From positions 1 to 16,680 of the forward strand of contig JALSJY010000134.1 of assembly GCA_026989045.1 (NCBI GenBank): a stretch of 16,680 nt of DNA. Direction: 5' to 3'. A program made the translations under genes and the position numbers. Source of the DNA: Hyphomicrobiales bacterium. Its GTDB lineage: Bacteria > Pseudomonadota > Alphaproteobacteria > Rhizobiales > Devosiaceae. Below the pieces are notes generated by a model, which saw only the letters and a list, made by a program, of their open reading frames with translations, ran no database searches and was not told the origin of the DNA. This document shows positions 7,431-15,041 of the stretch, piece by piece (position 1 is the first letter of the stretch; every line of letters begins with the position of its first letter).

Positions 7431-7443
7431 GCCCTACAGGGGC
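7431..7443 (+). other. Small GC-rich hairpin just before the ribosome-binding site
   Basis: GCCCT-ACA-GGGGC can fold into a 5-bp stem (one G-U pair) with a 3-nt loop. It ends only about 5 nt before the Shine-Dalgarno GGGAGG (7449-7454) of the binding-protein gene. It may affect translation start or RNA stability; function is inferred from position only. Confidence 0.35.
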
Positions 7444-7459
7444 ATTTTGGGAGGATATA

Positions 7460-8446
7460 ATGAAGATACGTTCAACTCTACTTGCTGGTGCGTTACTAAC
7501 CAGTGTAGCTCTTGCTGGAATTCCAGCAGGCGCAGGAGAGGCAAAAAAAATTGCGACTGTAGTTAAGATTGCTGGGATACAATGGTTCAATCGCATGGAA
7601 GAAGGAGTTAAACAATTCGCCGCTGATACAGGAAACGGCGCATTCCAAGTAGGCCCTGCTCAGGCAGATCCACAACAGCAGGTTGCTTTAATTGAAGATA
7701 TGATTGCACAAGGTGTTGATGCTTTAGCTGTAGTTCCAATGTCTCCTGAAGCTTTAGAGCCAGTTCTAAAAAAAGCAATGGATGCAGGCATAGTTGTGAT
7801 CACACACGAAGCAGCAAGCCAAAAAAATACAAATTACGACCTTGAAGCTTTCGTAAATGAAGACTTTGGTGCAAATTTGATGGAACAAATGGCTACTTGC
7901 ATGGGTGGTGAAGGTGAATATACAGTTTTTGTTGGGTCACTAACATCTCAAACTCACAATCAATGGGTTGATGGTGCGATTGCCTACCAAAAAGAAAAAT
8001 ACCCGAATATGGTATTGGTTGGTGATAAAAATGAGACAGCTGATGATGCACAAAAAGCCTATGAAAAAACACAAGAAGTATTGCGCGCCTTCCCTAACAT
8101 CAAAGGTTTGCAGGGCTCAGCATCTACTGACGTTGCAGGCATAGGACTTGCCATTGAAGAGCGTGGCATGGAAGATGCTACCTGCGTGTTTGGAACATCA
8201 CTTCCATCTATTGCTGGGCAATATCTTGAAACAGGCGCAGTTGATGGTATTGGCTTTTGGGATCCATCAGTTGCTGGTTACGCTATGAACAAAGTAGCTA
8301 TGATGGTTATCAATGGTGAAGAAGTAACCGATGGCATGGATCTTGGCCTTCCTGGTTATGAGAATATTACGCTTGATGGTAAAGTTATCTATGGCAAGGC
8401 GTTTGTAAACGTAAACAAAGAGAATATGGCTGAATATCCGTTCTAA
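7460..8446 (+). CDS. Periplasmic sugar-binding protein of ABC importer (LsrB/RhaS/RbsB-like)
   Basis: A 328-residue binding protein. It has a Sec signal peptide (MKIR, a hydrophobic core, likely cleavage near residue 26 at AGA-GEA) and no lipobox, so it should be a free periplasmic protein. The periplasmic-binding-protein type 1 fold shows in VVKIAGIQWFNRMEEG, VGPAQADPQQQVALIEDMI, GVDALAVVPMSPEALEPVLKK and VITHEA. The VxKxxGxxWF start, the GPxxADPxxQ segment and the NVNKENMAEYPF end match the layout of LsrB and RhaS better than RbsB. A close homologue would often be labelled autoinducer-2 binding protein, but that is not evidence for AI-2. The ATG at 7460 follows GGGAGGATATA. It is the first gene of the plus operon and is followed by a terminator-like hairpin, as expected for a component needed in excess. 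Confidence 0.9.
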   Translation: MKIRSTLLAGALLTSVALAGIPAGAGEAKKIATVVKIAGIQWFNRMEEGVKQFAADTGNGAFQVGPAQADPQQQVALIEDMIAQGVDALAVVPMSPEALEPVLKKAMDAGIVVITHEAASQKNTNYDLEAFVNEDFGANLMEQMATCMGGEGEYTVFVGSLTSQTHNQWVDGAIAYQKEKYPNMVLVGDKNETADDAQKAYEKTQEVLRAFPNIKGLQGSASTDVAGIGLAIEERGMEDATCVFGTSLPSIAGQYLETGAVDGIGFWDPSVAGYAMNKVAMMVINGEEVTDGMDLGLPGYENITLDGKVIYGKAFVNVNKENMAEYPF

Positions 8447-8459
8447 TTCAGCTATAGTG

Positions 8460-8488
8460 GGCGGCAGGAAATCTGCCGCCTTTCTTTT
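8460..8488 (+). terminator. Rho-independent terminator/attenuator after the binding-protein gene
   Basis: A perfect 8-bp stem GGCGGCAG (8460-8467) / CTGCCGCC (8473-8480) with loop GAAAT is followed at once by TTTCTTTT. It lies between the first and second genes of the operon, so it most likely acts partially, giving more binding protein than membrane components. Confidence 0.85.
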
Positions 8489-8511
8489 ACTCCTAAGTTT
8501 GAAGATATTTT

Positions 8512-10008
8512 ATGGTAAGTAAAACTACTGGCGCTTTCATTGATATGCAGCAGGTAACTAAGCGTTATGCTGGTGTCGTAGCCCTTGATGATGTTGATTT
8601 TACAGTTATGCCTGGTGAGATTGTTTGTCTTGCTGGGGAAAATGGCTCAGGGAAATCAACACTAATCAAAATACTTGCAGGCATAGAACATGCAAGTGCA
8701 GGTGAAATATATATCAATGGGATAAGTCATAAAAAATTAAACCCTCGTGTTTCTTCCGCAGCTGGTGTAATGGTTATTTTCCAAGATTTCTCATTATTTC
8801 CAAACCTGAGCGTTGCAGAAAATATTTCCTTTTCTACTCAATTAAGAGAACAAAGGCGTATTTTTAACTCAACCTATGCCAAAAATCTTGCCCGTAAAGC
8901 GCTAGAGCGTATTGACGTTGACATACCACTAGATGCGCCTGTAGAAAGCCTGCCCGTTGCTCACAAGCAATTAGTTGGCATCTGCCGAGCATTAGCGTGT
9001 GATGCACGTTTAATTATTATGGATGAACCAACTACCGCATTAACAGAGCGTGAAGTGCGTTCTCTTCTAGATATAATACGTCGCCTAAAAAGTGATGGAG
9101 TTGCGGTCGTTTTCGTTAGCCATAAATTAGCTGAGGTAATGGAAGTTAGTGATAGAGTTGTAGTATTACGTAACGGCAAAAAAGTTGCTGATGGGCCTGC
9201 AAGCGATTTTGATGCGGCTTCTTTAACGCGCCACATGACTGGGCGCGATGTTATTGAGGCACAGCCCTCCCCCCTAGCTGCCGATGCAAAAGAACTTCTA
9301 GTTGTAAAAAACCTGAATAAAACTGGTGTTCTAACTAATATTAATTTTAATCTAAAGGCAGGAGAAGTCCTTGGTTTAACTGGACTGCTTGGCAGTGGTC
9401 GAACATCACTTGCCAAAGCTATGTTTGGCCTAACCAAGGCAGACAGTGGCACACTCACCCTTGATAGTAAAAAAATTGCGCTTGGCGACCCAGTAGCAAC
9501 AGCACATGCTGGCATTGGATATGTTCCAGAAGATAGGCTAACAGAAGGATTGTTTTTAACACAATCTATAGTGCGCAATGTCGCAATTGGCCGGCTTGAT
9601 AGGCATCAGAAAAATGGATTTTTGAATATTAATAATCTTATTTCTGAGGCTACAGATTGGCTTAAGCGCTTAAAAGTAAAAACATCTAATATAGAAGCAC
9701 CAGTAAAATCCTTATCTGGAGGCAACCAACAAAGGGTTTCATTAGCCCGCTGGCTTGCCCGCAGCCCCAAAGTGCTAATTCTTAATGGCCCAAGTGTTGG
9801 TGTGGACGTGGGATCAAAAGCGGAAATTCACGATTTAATTCGTGATTTAGCACAATCGGGGATTGGTATTATCATGATCTCGGACGATTTGCCTGAACTG
9901 CTTGCAACTTGTCAAAGAATTCTTGTTATGAGGTCAGGCGAAATCGTGGACGAAATTGATAGCAAATCAACCAATGAAGAGCAACTTTCACATAGGCTAG
10001 CATCATGA
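8512..10008 (+). CDS. Sugar ABC importer ATP-binding protein, two fused ATPase domains (RbsA type)
   Basis: A 498-residue protein with two ATPase domains, as in RbsA, XylG and LsrA. The first domain has an intact Walker A GENGSGKST (42-50), Q-loop FQDFSLFP, Walker B LIIMDEPTTAL (167-177) and switch histidine in VSHKLAEV. Its signature is replaced by LPVAHKQLV (148-154 region). The second domain has a modified Walker A GLLGSGRTSL (291-300), without the lysine as usual in this family, and an intact signature LSGGNQQR (401-408). Its Walker B reads LILNGPSVGVDVG (422-434) where RbsA has DEP, so the Asp and catalytic Glu are lost. One composite site therefore looks catalytic. The ATG at 8512 has a poor Shine-Dalgarno. 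It overlaps the next gene by ATGA and works at the inner membrane with the two permeases. Confidence 0.92.
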   Translation: MVSKTTGAFIDMQQVTKRYAGVVALDDVDFTVMPGEIVCLAGENGSGKSTLIKILAGIEHASAGEIYINGISHKKLNPRVSSAAGVMVIFQDFSLFPNLSVAENISFSTQLREQRRIFNSTYAKNLARKALERIDVDIPLDAPVESLPVAHKQLVGICRALACDARLIIMDEPTTALTEREVRSLLDIIRRLKSDGVAVVFVSHKLAEVMEVSDRVVVLRNGKKVADGPASDFDAASLTRHMTGRDVIEAQPSPLAADAKELLVVKNLNKTGVLTNINFNLKAGEVLGLTGLLGSGRTSLAKAMFGLTKADSGTLTLDSKKIALGDPVATAHAGIGYVPEDRLTEGLFLTQSIVRNVAIGRLDRHQKNGFLNINNLISEATDWLKRLKVKTSNIEAPVKSLSGGNQQRVSLARWLARSPKVLILNGPSVGVDVGSKAEIHDLIRDLAQSGIGIIMISDDLPELLATCQRILVMRSGEIVDEIDSKSTNEEQLSHRLAS

Positions 10009-11006
10009 AGAATTGGTTTCCAAAAGGTTTTTTTTCTCGCAACGAAACGTTAGTTGCTGTTGTAATTATTGGCTTTTGTATAATTGCTACAATATCTGAT
10101 CCGTTATTCTTTTCAGTTACAACACTCAGCGATTTATTGCGCGCCTCGATTGTAATGGGAATTCTTGCTGTGGCGGTAATGTTGGTTCTTGTTTCAGGGG
10201 GCATTGATGTCAGTTTTACGGCCATTGCTGTGTTTGCAATGTATTCAAGTACTTTAATAGCTCTTAGCATTTGGCCGGAAATGCCTTGGTATATAATTTT
10301 TGCCATTTCTATCAGCATTGGAGCAGCTTTAGGCGCTATCAACGGCATCTTAATTGCAGGCTTTGGCTTACCAACTCTAATCGTCACCTTAGGAACATTA
10401 TCAATCTTTCGTGGCTTTTTGCTAACATTTATCGGATCAGAACGCATATCAGCTCTTCCACCAGAGATGCGAGAATTTTCTCGCATGATGATTGCACGTG
10501 GCACTACAGAGAGTGGCAATTTCTACTCTTTACCTTGGGCGTTTGCTGCCCTTATTTTAGTAATCGCTCTAACTTGGTTTATCCTTCAAAAAACAATGCT
10601 AGGGAGAGCAATTTTTGCAATTGGTGGCTCGCATGAAAGTGCAAGACGAATTGGTATAAATGTTAAGGCAACGCAATTTTTTATCTATGTTTATGTTGGA
10701 ATGCTTGCAGGCCTTGCAGGTATTATCTTTGGCTCAATGGGAAGAATGGCTGATCCATTTTCTCTTGTTGGGTGGGAATTATCAGTGATTGCAGCTGTTG
10801 TGCTAGGCGGAGCTAGATTGATTGGAGGATATGGAACATTGACGGGAACATTACTTGGCGTTGCGCTTATTGTCTTAGTGCAGAACAGCCTGATTGTAAT
10901 CGGTATTCCCTCCACATGGCAGTCAGTTACCATCGGGGTATTAATCTTAGTTGGAACAGGGCTTCCTGCTTACCAGGCTAAACGCGCAGCCGCAAAGAGC
11001 GCTTAA
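10005..11006 (+). CDS. Sugar ABC importer permease 1 (RbsC/LsrC type)
   Basis: A 333-residue, very hydrophobic inner-membrane protein of the BPD_transp_2 family, probably with about 8-10 transmembrane helices. The family marker VLVSGGIDVSFTAIAVF (around residues 62-78) and the cytoplasmic loop VVLGGARLIGGYGTLTGT that contacts the ATPase are both present. INGILIAGFGLPTLIVTLGT is the other typical helix pair. Its ATG overlaps the ATPase stop (ATGA), implying coupled translation. With the following permease it would form a heterodimeric channel, like LsrC/LsrD. The specific sugar cannot be read from it. Confidence 0.92.
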   Translation: MKNWFPKGFFSRNETLVAVVIIGFCIIATISDPLFFSVTTLSDLLRASIVMGILAVAVMLVLVSGGIDVSFTAIAVFAMYSSTLIALSIWPEMPWYIIFAISISIGAALGAINGILIAGFGLPTLIVTLGTLSIFRGFLLTFIGSERISALPPEMREFSRMMIARGTTESGNFYSLPWAFAALILVIALTWFILQKTMLGRAIFAIGGSHESARRIGINVKATQFFIYVYVGMLAGLAGIIFGSMGRMADPFSLVGWELSVIAAVVLGGARLIGGYGTLTGTLLGVALIVLVQNSLIVIGIPSTWQSVTIGVLILVGTGLPAYQAKRAAAKSA

Positions 11007-11012
11007 GGAAAG

Positions 11013-12032
11013 TTGATGAAAAACCACAATAATTCAAACATTCTAGAATCACCCGAGTTTCGTATGGCAATCATCGCCATATCAGTTTTTGTGCTTATGT
11101 CCTTATTATCACCTGAGAGGTTTTTATCATCTCAAAACATTATATCCATGGCATTCCAATTTCCTGAATTTGCTATTTTAGCATTGGCAATGACTATCGT
11201 TATGTTGACAGGGGGGATTGATCTTTCTGTAGTTGGTATATCTAACTTTACCGCTGTGGTTGCAGCAATAATTCTAACCCAATTTGCTAGCCCTGATATG
11301 AGTTTACAAGCCTCAATTCTATGGTATGGAGGTGCTATTTTTGCAGCACTTATTCTAGGGGCTGTTTGCGGTTATACTAACGGTATCCTTGTTGCCTATT
11401 TAGGTTTGCCTCCAATTTTAGCAACCCTTGGTTCTGGCTTAGTTTTTACTGGGTTTGCAGTTGCCTTAACAGGTGGTAGCGCGGTAATGGGATTTCCTGA
11501 AGTTGTGGCATGGCTTGGTAATGAACGTCTTTTGGGCATTCCCGTGCCACTTATAATCTTTATAGTTTTAGCTTTTGGCCTGCATATTTTATTATCACGA
11601 ACCAGTTTTGGTCTAAAAATTACAATGTATGGGGCAAATCCATTAGCTGCATTTTTTGCAGCAATCGACATCAATCGCATGCTGATAAAAGTCTATGTAG
11701 TATCTGGAATGTTATCAGCAATTGCAGGTCTGGTAATTATGAGCCGTGCGAACTCTGCTAAAGCAGATTATGGCTCAAGTTATTTACTACTCGCTATATT
11801 GATTGCAGTCCTTGGCGGTGTAAATCCATATGGTGGGTATGGCAAGATAATCGGCGTTGTGCTAGCAGTGCTGAGCATGCAATTTCTATCAAGCGGTTTG
11901 AACATGCTGCAAGTATCTAACTTTGCACGTGAATTGATATGGGGCAGCCTTTTAATTATTGTTATGATTATCAACTCAACAAATTGGATAAAACAAAAGA
12001 AAAATGCCATTAAGCCTATAAAATCCAGCTAA
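11013..12032 (+). CDS. Sugar ABC importer permease 2 (RbsC/LsrD type)
   Basis: A 339-residue second permease of the same family, 6 nt after the first, with the Shine-Dalgarno AAGGAAAG at the end of the previous gene. Markers are MLTGGIDLSVVGISNF, TNGILVAYLGLPPILATLGS and AVLGGVNPYGGYGKIIG, then a hydrophobic end and a short basic tail. The two permeases are clearly diverged from each other, which fits a heterodimer rather than a recent duplication. A Shine-Dalgarno for the next gene (GGGAGGAAG) lies directly after its stop. Confidence 0.92.
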   Translation: MMKNHNNSNILESPEFRMAIIAISVFVLMSLLSPERFLSSQNIISMAFQFPEFAILALAMTIVMLTGGIDLSVVGISNFTAVVAAIILTQFASPDMSLQASILWYGGAIFAALILGAVCGYTNGILVAYLGLPPILATLGSGLVFTGFAVALTGGSAVMGFPEVVAWLGNERLLGIPVPLIIFIVLAFGLHILLSRTSFGLKITMYGANPLAAFFAAIDINRMLIKVYVVSGMLSAIAGLVIMSRANSAKADYGSSYLLLAILIAVLGGVNPYGGYGKIIGVVLAVLSMQFLSSGLNMLQVSNFARELIWGSLLIIVMIINSTNWIKQKKNAIKPIKSS

Positions 12033-12046
12033 TCTGGGAGGAAGAT

Positions 12047-13048
12047 ATGAAAAAAATACTTAACAAACCAGAAAATTATGTGAATGAGATGCTGGATGGA
12101 ATGATATCTGCTCATCCAGAATATTATAACCTTTTTGGAGATAGCGGCAAAGTAGTTACACGTGCCAAAGCAGATAAAAATAAAAAAGTTGGTATAGTTA
12201 GCGGCGGTGGATCGGGGCATTTACCCGTATTTACAGGTTATGTTGGTAGGGGACTACTTGATGCCTGCGCTATTGGCGATGTGTTCGCCTCCCCTTCTGC
12301 AGAGCAAATGGCAGATGCTATTAGAGCAGCAGATCAAGGCGCTGGCGTATTACGCCTTTATGGCAATTATGGCGGCGATGTCATGAATTTTGATATGGCT
12401 GGCGATCTTGTTGAATTTGAAGATATCACCTGCACAACTGTTTTACTTGCAGATGATATTGCCTCAGCTCCAATTGAAGAGAGAGAAAATCGGCGTGGCG
12501 TTGCTGGTATGGTCTATGCATTCAAACTGTCTGGAGCCGCCGCTGAGGAAGGCCGCGACTTAGATGGTGTGACAGCAATTGCACAAAAAGCGGCCAATTC
12601 ATGCCGTTCTATCGGTGCAGCTCTAAGCTCCTGCACAGTACCGCAAGCAGGCAAGCCAACATTTGAAATTGCCGATGATGAAATGGAAATGGGCATGGGC
12701 ATTCATGGTGAGCCTGGTGTCTGGCGGGGTAAATTAAAAACTGCAGACCAAATAGCAAATGAGATGCTAGATAGGCTTTTATCTGATATGCCCCTACAAT
12801 CAGGTGATAGAGTTTCAGTGATGGTCAATAGTCTAGGAGCGACACCTCCAGAAGAGCTTTATATTCTTTATCGCATAGTCAAACAACGACTAGAGGAAGC
12901 AGGCGCAACAATAATCATGCCGCTAGTTGGCAGATATGCAACATCAATGGAAATGAGCGGTGTTTCTTTTACTCTTTGCAAGCTAGACGATGAACTTGAG
13001 AAGTTATTAAAAGCACCGTGTGACTGCCCATTTTGGAAAATTGCATGA
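12047..13048 (+). CDS. DhaK-like kinase subunit (dihydroxyacetone/erythrulose kinase family)
   Basis: A 333-residue DhaK-domain protein. The substrate histidine that forms a covalent hemiaminal with the ketone is H220 in MGMGIHGEPG, the strongest family marker. GGGSGHLPVFTGYVG (53-67) carries the catalytic H58, and NYGGDVMNFDMA (107-118) holds the aspartate D111. E. coli DhaK has GHEP at the first motif; here it is GHLP, pointing to a separate subgroup. DHAK-family members phosphorylate dihydroxyacetone, glyceraldehyde or, in tetritol pathways, erythrulose. It starts after GGGAGGAAG, 14 nt from the permease gene, and overlaps dhaL by ATGA. No DhaM (phosphotransferase subunit) is near, so ATP may be the donor. 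The substrate is likely a C3 or C4 keto-sugar made by this pathway. Confidence 0.88.
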   Translation: MKKILNKPENYVNEMLDGMISAHPEYYNLFGDSGKVVTRAKADKNKKVGIVSGGGSGHLPVFTGYVGRGLLDACAIGDVFASPSAEQMADAIRAADQGAGVLRLYGNYGGDVMNFDMAGDLVEFEDITCTTVLLADDIASAPIEERENRRGVAGMVYAFKLSGAAAEEGRDLDGVTAIAQKAANSCRSIGAALSSCTVPQAGKPTFEIADDEMEMGMGIHGEPGVWRGKLKTADQIANEMLDRLLSDMPLQSGDRVSVMVNSLGATPPEELYILYRIVKQRLEEAGATIIMPLVGRYATSMEMSGVSFTLCKLDDELEKLLKAPCDCPFWKIA

Positions 13049-13683
13049 CAATTAACCGCGCAACTATAACCACTTCCATCACTCGCTTAACAGAAGCTAT
13101 GGAGCGTGATTTTGATATGCTTAACACCGCTGATGGGGCACTTGGAGACGGGGATTTAGGCATTACAATGTTACGTGGCATGCGCGCCATAAATGAAGAT
13201 ATTCAGGGTCTGCCAGATGATCTAGGTTTAGCGCTATTTCAATGTGCAAAGTCATTCACTAAATCATCAGGCTCCTCCTACGGAACTCTATTAGCTACAG
13301 GCTTAATGGCAGTTGCCAAAACCCTTAAAGGTAAAACCGAAATTGAGGCAGCCCAAATTGGCAATTTGGTTTCTGTAGCGCTAGATCAAATGCAAGCTCG
13401 CGGTAAAGCGCAATTGGGCGGCAAAACGGTGCTTGATAGCCTTGATGCTGTAGCAAAGGCTACTTACAATAAAACAGATGCAAAGGATATCGCCGATGCA
13501 GCTGCAACAGCAGTAGATACTGCACTGAAAGAATTTCGTAACAAAAAGGCGACTATTGGGAGGGCAAGGATATATGCAGAAAAAAGCATTGGTCTAGATG
13601 ACCCTGGAATGCTGGCTATGAACAGAATCATAAAAGCATTGGCAGATCGTCAAGGGACGAACAATAATAACAAGACTGAATAG
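13045..13683 (+). CDS. DhaL-like kinase subunit (nucleotide-binding)
   Basis: A 212-residue DhaL-domain protein, normal length. I start it at the ATG at 13045, which overlaps the dhaK stop (ATGA); an in-frame ATG at 13033 would add four residues inside dhaK and is less likely. Mg-ADP/ATP-binding aspartates D30, D35 and D37 lie in TADGALGDGDLGITM. Other DhaL markers are SSGSSYGTLLATGL (74-87), AQLGGKTVLDSLDAV (122-136) and GRARIYAEKSIGLDDPGM (172-189). It should supply the nucleotide phosphate to the ketose held on the DhaK partner. The C-terminus ends in a low-complexity GTNNNNKTE tail. It is the last gene of the plus operon and runs convergently toward the aldo/keto reductase gene, 12 nt away. 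I see no clear terminator there. Confidence 0.88.
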   Translation: MTINRATITTSITRLTEAMERDFDMLNTADGALGDGDLGITMLRGMRAINEDIQGLPDDLGLALFQCAKSFTKSSGSSYGTLLATGLMAVAKTLKGKTEIEAAQIGNLVSVALDQMQARGKAQLGGKTVLDSLDAVAKATYNKTDAKDIADAAATAVDTALKEFRNKKATIGRARIYAEKSIGLDDPGMLAMNRIIKALADRQGTNNNNKTE

Positions 13684-13695
13684 CCCTATTTTTAG

Positions 13696-14778
13696 TTAAA
13701 TCAGCTCATCTTCACCGCCATAGTGGCGATCAGAATAATCAGCATGCAATGCTTGATCAGCCTCACTAAATCTTTGCAATGCAAAATTATGCTGGTGCCA
13801 ATAAGGATAAATTAACGGAAGTCTGCTCACATCATTTAAACGTTTTAAATCATCATCACTGAGTTGAATATTAACAGCTTTGAAATTTTGCATGAATTGC
13901 TCTTCGTTACGCCCCCCAACGACCAAAGAGCTAATTGCTGGTCGAGTTAACAACCAAGCTAGTGCAATCTGAGCAGCAGATACACCATGGGCATCTCCTA
14001 TCTCAACTAAGCAATCAACAATATTCCATAGTCGCTCGGTATCGCGAATTGGCGGCTCATTCCAACCAGCAGCCTGCCTAGAGCCATCTGGCGCCCTTTG
14101 TCCACGGCGGTGTTTTCCGCTAAGCAAACCCGCTGCCAGAGGACTCCACACAAGAACCCCAAGACCCTGATCAACTGAAAGAGGTAGCAATTCATATTCT
14201 GCCTCACGAGCCTCTAACGTATAGTGAATTTGCTGAGTTACAAAGCGCGTACTATTACACTTATCTGCAGCTCCAAGTGACTTCATAACGTGCCAAGCTG
14301 AATAGTTAGAACAACCCACATAACGGATTTTACCTTGCTGCACCAGCGTATCAAGAGCGGCCATTTTTTCCTCTACAGGCGTAATGCCATCCCATTCATG
14401 CATATAGTAGATATCAATATGATCTGTGCGAAGTCGTTTTAGTGAGCGCTCGCACTCCCTAATGAGATGCCAGCGAGAAACGCCCTCATCATTAGGCCCA
14501 TCACCAATTCGCATTCTTGCTTTTGAGGTAACTAGAATATCATTATAACGCCCCTCCAGCACCTCCCCAAGGATCTCTTCAGAAAGGCCAGTAGAATACA
14601 TGTTGGCAGTATCAAAAAGATTTACGCCATTATCAACGCAAAGATCAACAAGCCTCTTGGCCTCATCAACACCTTGATTAGCAACCATACCAAATGGCCC
14701 TCTTCCCCCAAAGGTGAATGTGCCCATTGTGATCGCAGATACTTTCAACCCTGTTCGTCCAAGCGTACGATATTCCAT
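13696..14778 (-). CDS. NADPH-dependent aldo/keto reductase
   Basis: A 360-residue aldo/keto reductase, (beta/alpha)8 barrel, of the subgroup that includes YajO/aryl-alcohol-dehydrogenase-like proteins. The catalytic tetrad is complete: D56 and Y61 in LFDTANMYSTG, K86 in VTSKARMR, H127 in YYMHEWDG. RYVGCSNYSAWH, GVLVWSPLAAGLLSGK and SLVVGGRNEEQF are typical cofactor-loop and barrel segments. The ATG at 14778 has a strong Shine-Dalgarno (TTTGGAGGACTTT). It is a separate, convergently placed transcription unit with its own promoter and palindrome upstream. It might reduce an aldehyde or ketone released by the neighbouring pathway, but this rests only on proximity; general aldehyde detoxification is an alternative. 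Confidence 0.9.
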   Translation of the reverse strand: MEYRTLGRTGLKVSAITMGTFTFGGRGPFGMVANQGVDEAKRLVDLCVDNGVNLFDTANMYSTGLSEEILGEVLEGRYNDILVTSKARMRIGDGPNDEGVSRWHLIRECERSLKRLRTDHIDIYYMHEWDGITPVEEKMAALDTLVQQGKIRYVGCSNYSAWHVMKSLGAADKCNSTRFVTQQIHYTLEAREAEYELLPLSVDQGLGVLVWSPLAAGLLSGKHRRGQRAPDGSRQAAGWNEPPIRDTERLWNIVDCLVEIGDAHGVSAAQIALAWLLTRPAISSLVVGGRNEEQFMQNFKAVNIQLSDDDLKRLNDVSRLPLIYPYWHQHNFALQRFSEADQALHADYSDRHYGGEDELI

Positions 14779-14879
14779 TAAAAGTCCTCCAAAGTTAAGA
14801 AATTACACTTATTAGAAGAGCTAACTTCAAAATTAGTGAAACAGTTTACGGTCTGTGCTAAGTAAAATATAGCTCCTTT

Positions 14880-14897
14880 ATATCTAATATTAGATAT
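14880..14897. repeat. Perfect 18-bp palindrome (candidate operator)
   Basis: ATATCTAATATTAGATAT reads identically on both strands with no spacer. It overlaps the proposed -10 box and transcription start of the aldo/keto reductase gene. A palindrome this long is unlikely by chance even in AT-rich DNA and suggests a dimeric repressor site. It does not resemble the inverted repeat at 7242-7272, so a different regulator is likely. Confidence 0.5.
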
Positions 14898-14922
14898 TAG
14901 AATATAGTTAGCTTGCAAACAA
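14887..14922 (-). promoter_or_regulatory. Probable promoter of the aldo/keto reductase gene
   Basis: On the minus strand, TTGTTT (14922-14917), a 17-nt spacer and TAATAT (14899-14894) fit a sigma70 promoter. The inferred start is near 14887, about 110 nt before the ATG. The -10 overlaps the 18-bp palindrome. Confidence 0.45.
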
Positions 14923-14998
14923 AACTAAAGTGATTATAGCTTATATTACAGTCGCTTGTAAAGTGTTTTTCAATCGAAACTCTATAGCTACAAGTCTA

Positions 14999-15019
14999 AA
15001 ATAGCGTGTAAAGCTATTT
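14999..15019 (-). terminator. Possible weak terminator hairpin after hypF
   Basis: Perfect 7-bp arms AAATAGC (14999-15005) and GCTATTT (15013-15019) with a 7-nt loop lie 22 nt past the hypF stop. The downstream T-run on the minus strand is short (TTTTAG) and the stem is AT-rich, so termination would be inefficient. A second loose inverted repeat (CTTGTA/TACAAG, 14955-14994) lies further downstream. Confidence 0.35.
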
Positions 15020-15041
15020 AACTTGCACAGTTGCAAAAGAC

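Noticed and set aside
7460..12032. Calling the importer a true AI-2 (lsr) system
   Set aside because: The layout and binding-protein ends resemble Lsr, but lsrF and lsrG are absent and DhaKL, an epimerase and AcoABC-like genes are present instead; the ligand cannot be assigned from sequence.
14779..15041. Search for an extra small gene between the aldo/keto reductase and hypF
   Set aside because: The stretch is AT-rich with stops in all frames and only shows the promoter, the palindrome and weak hairpins.
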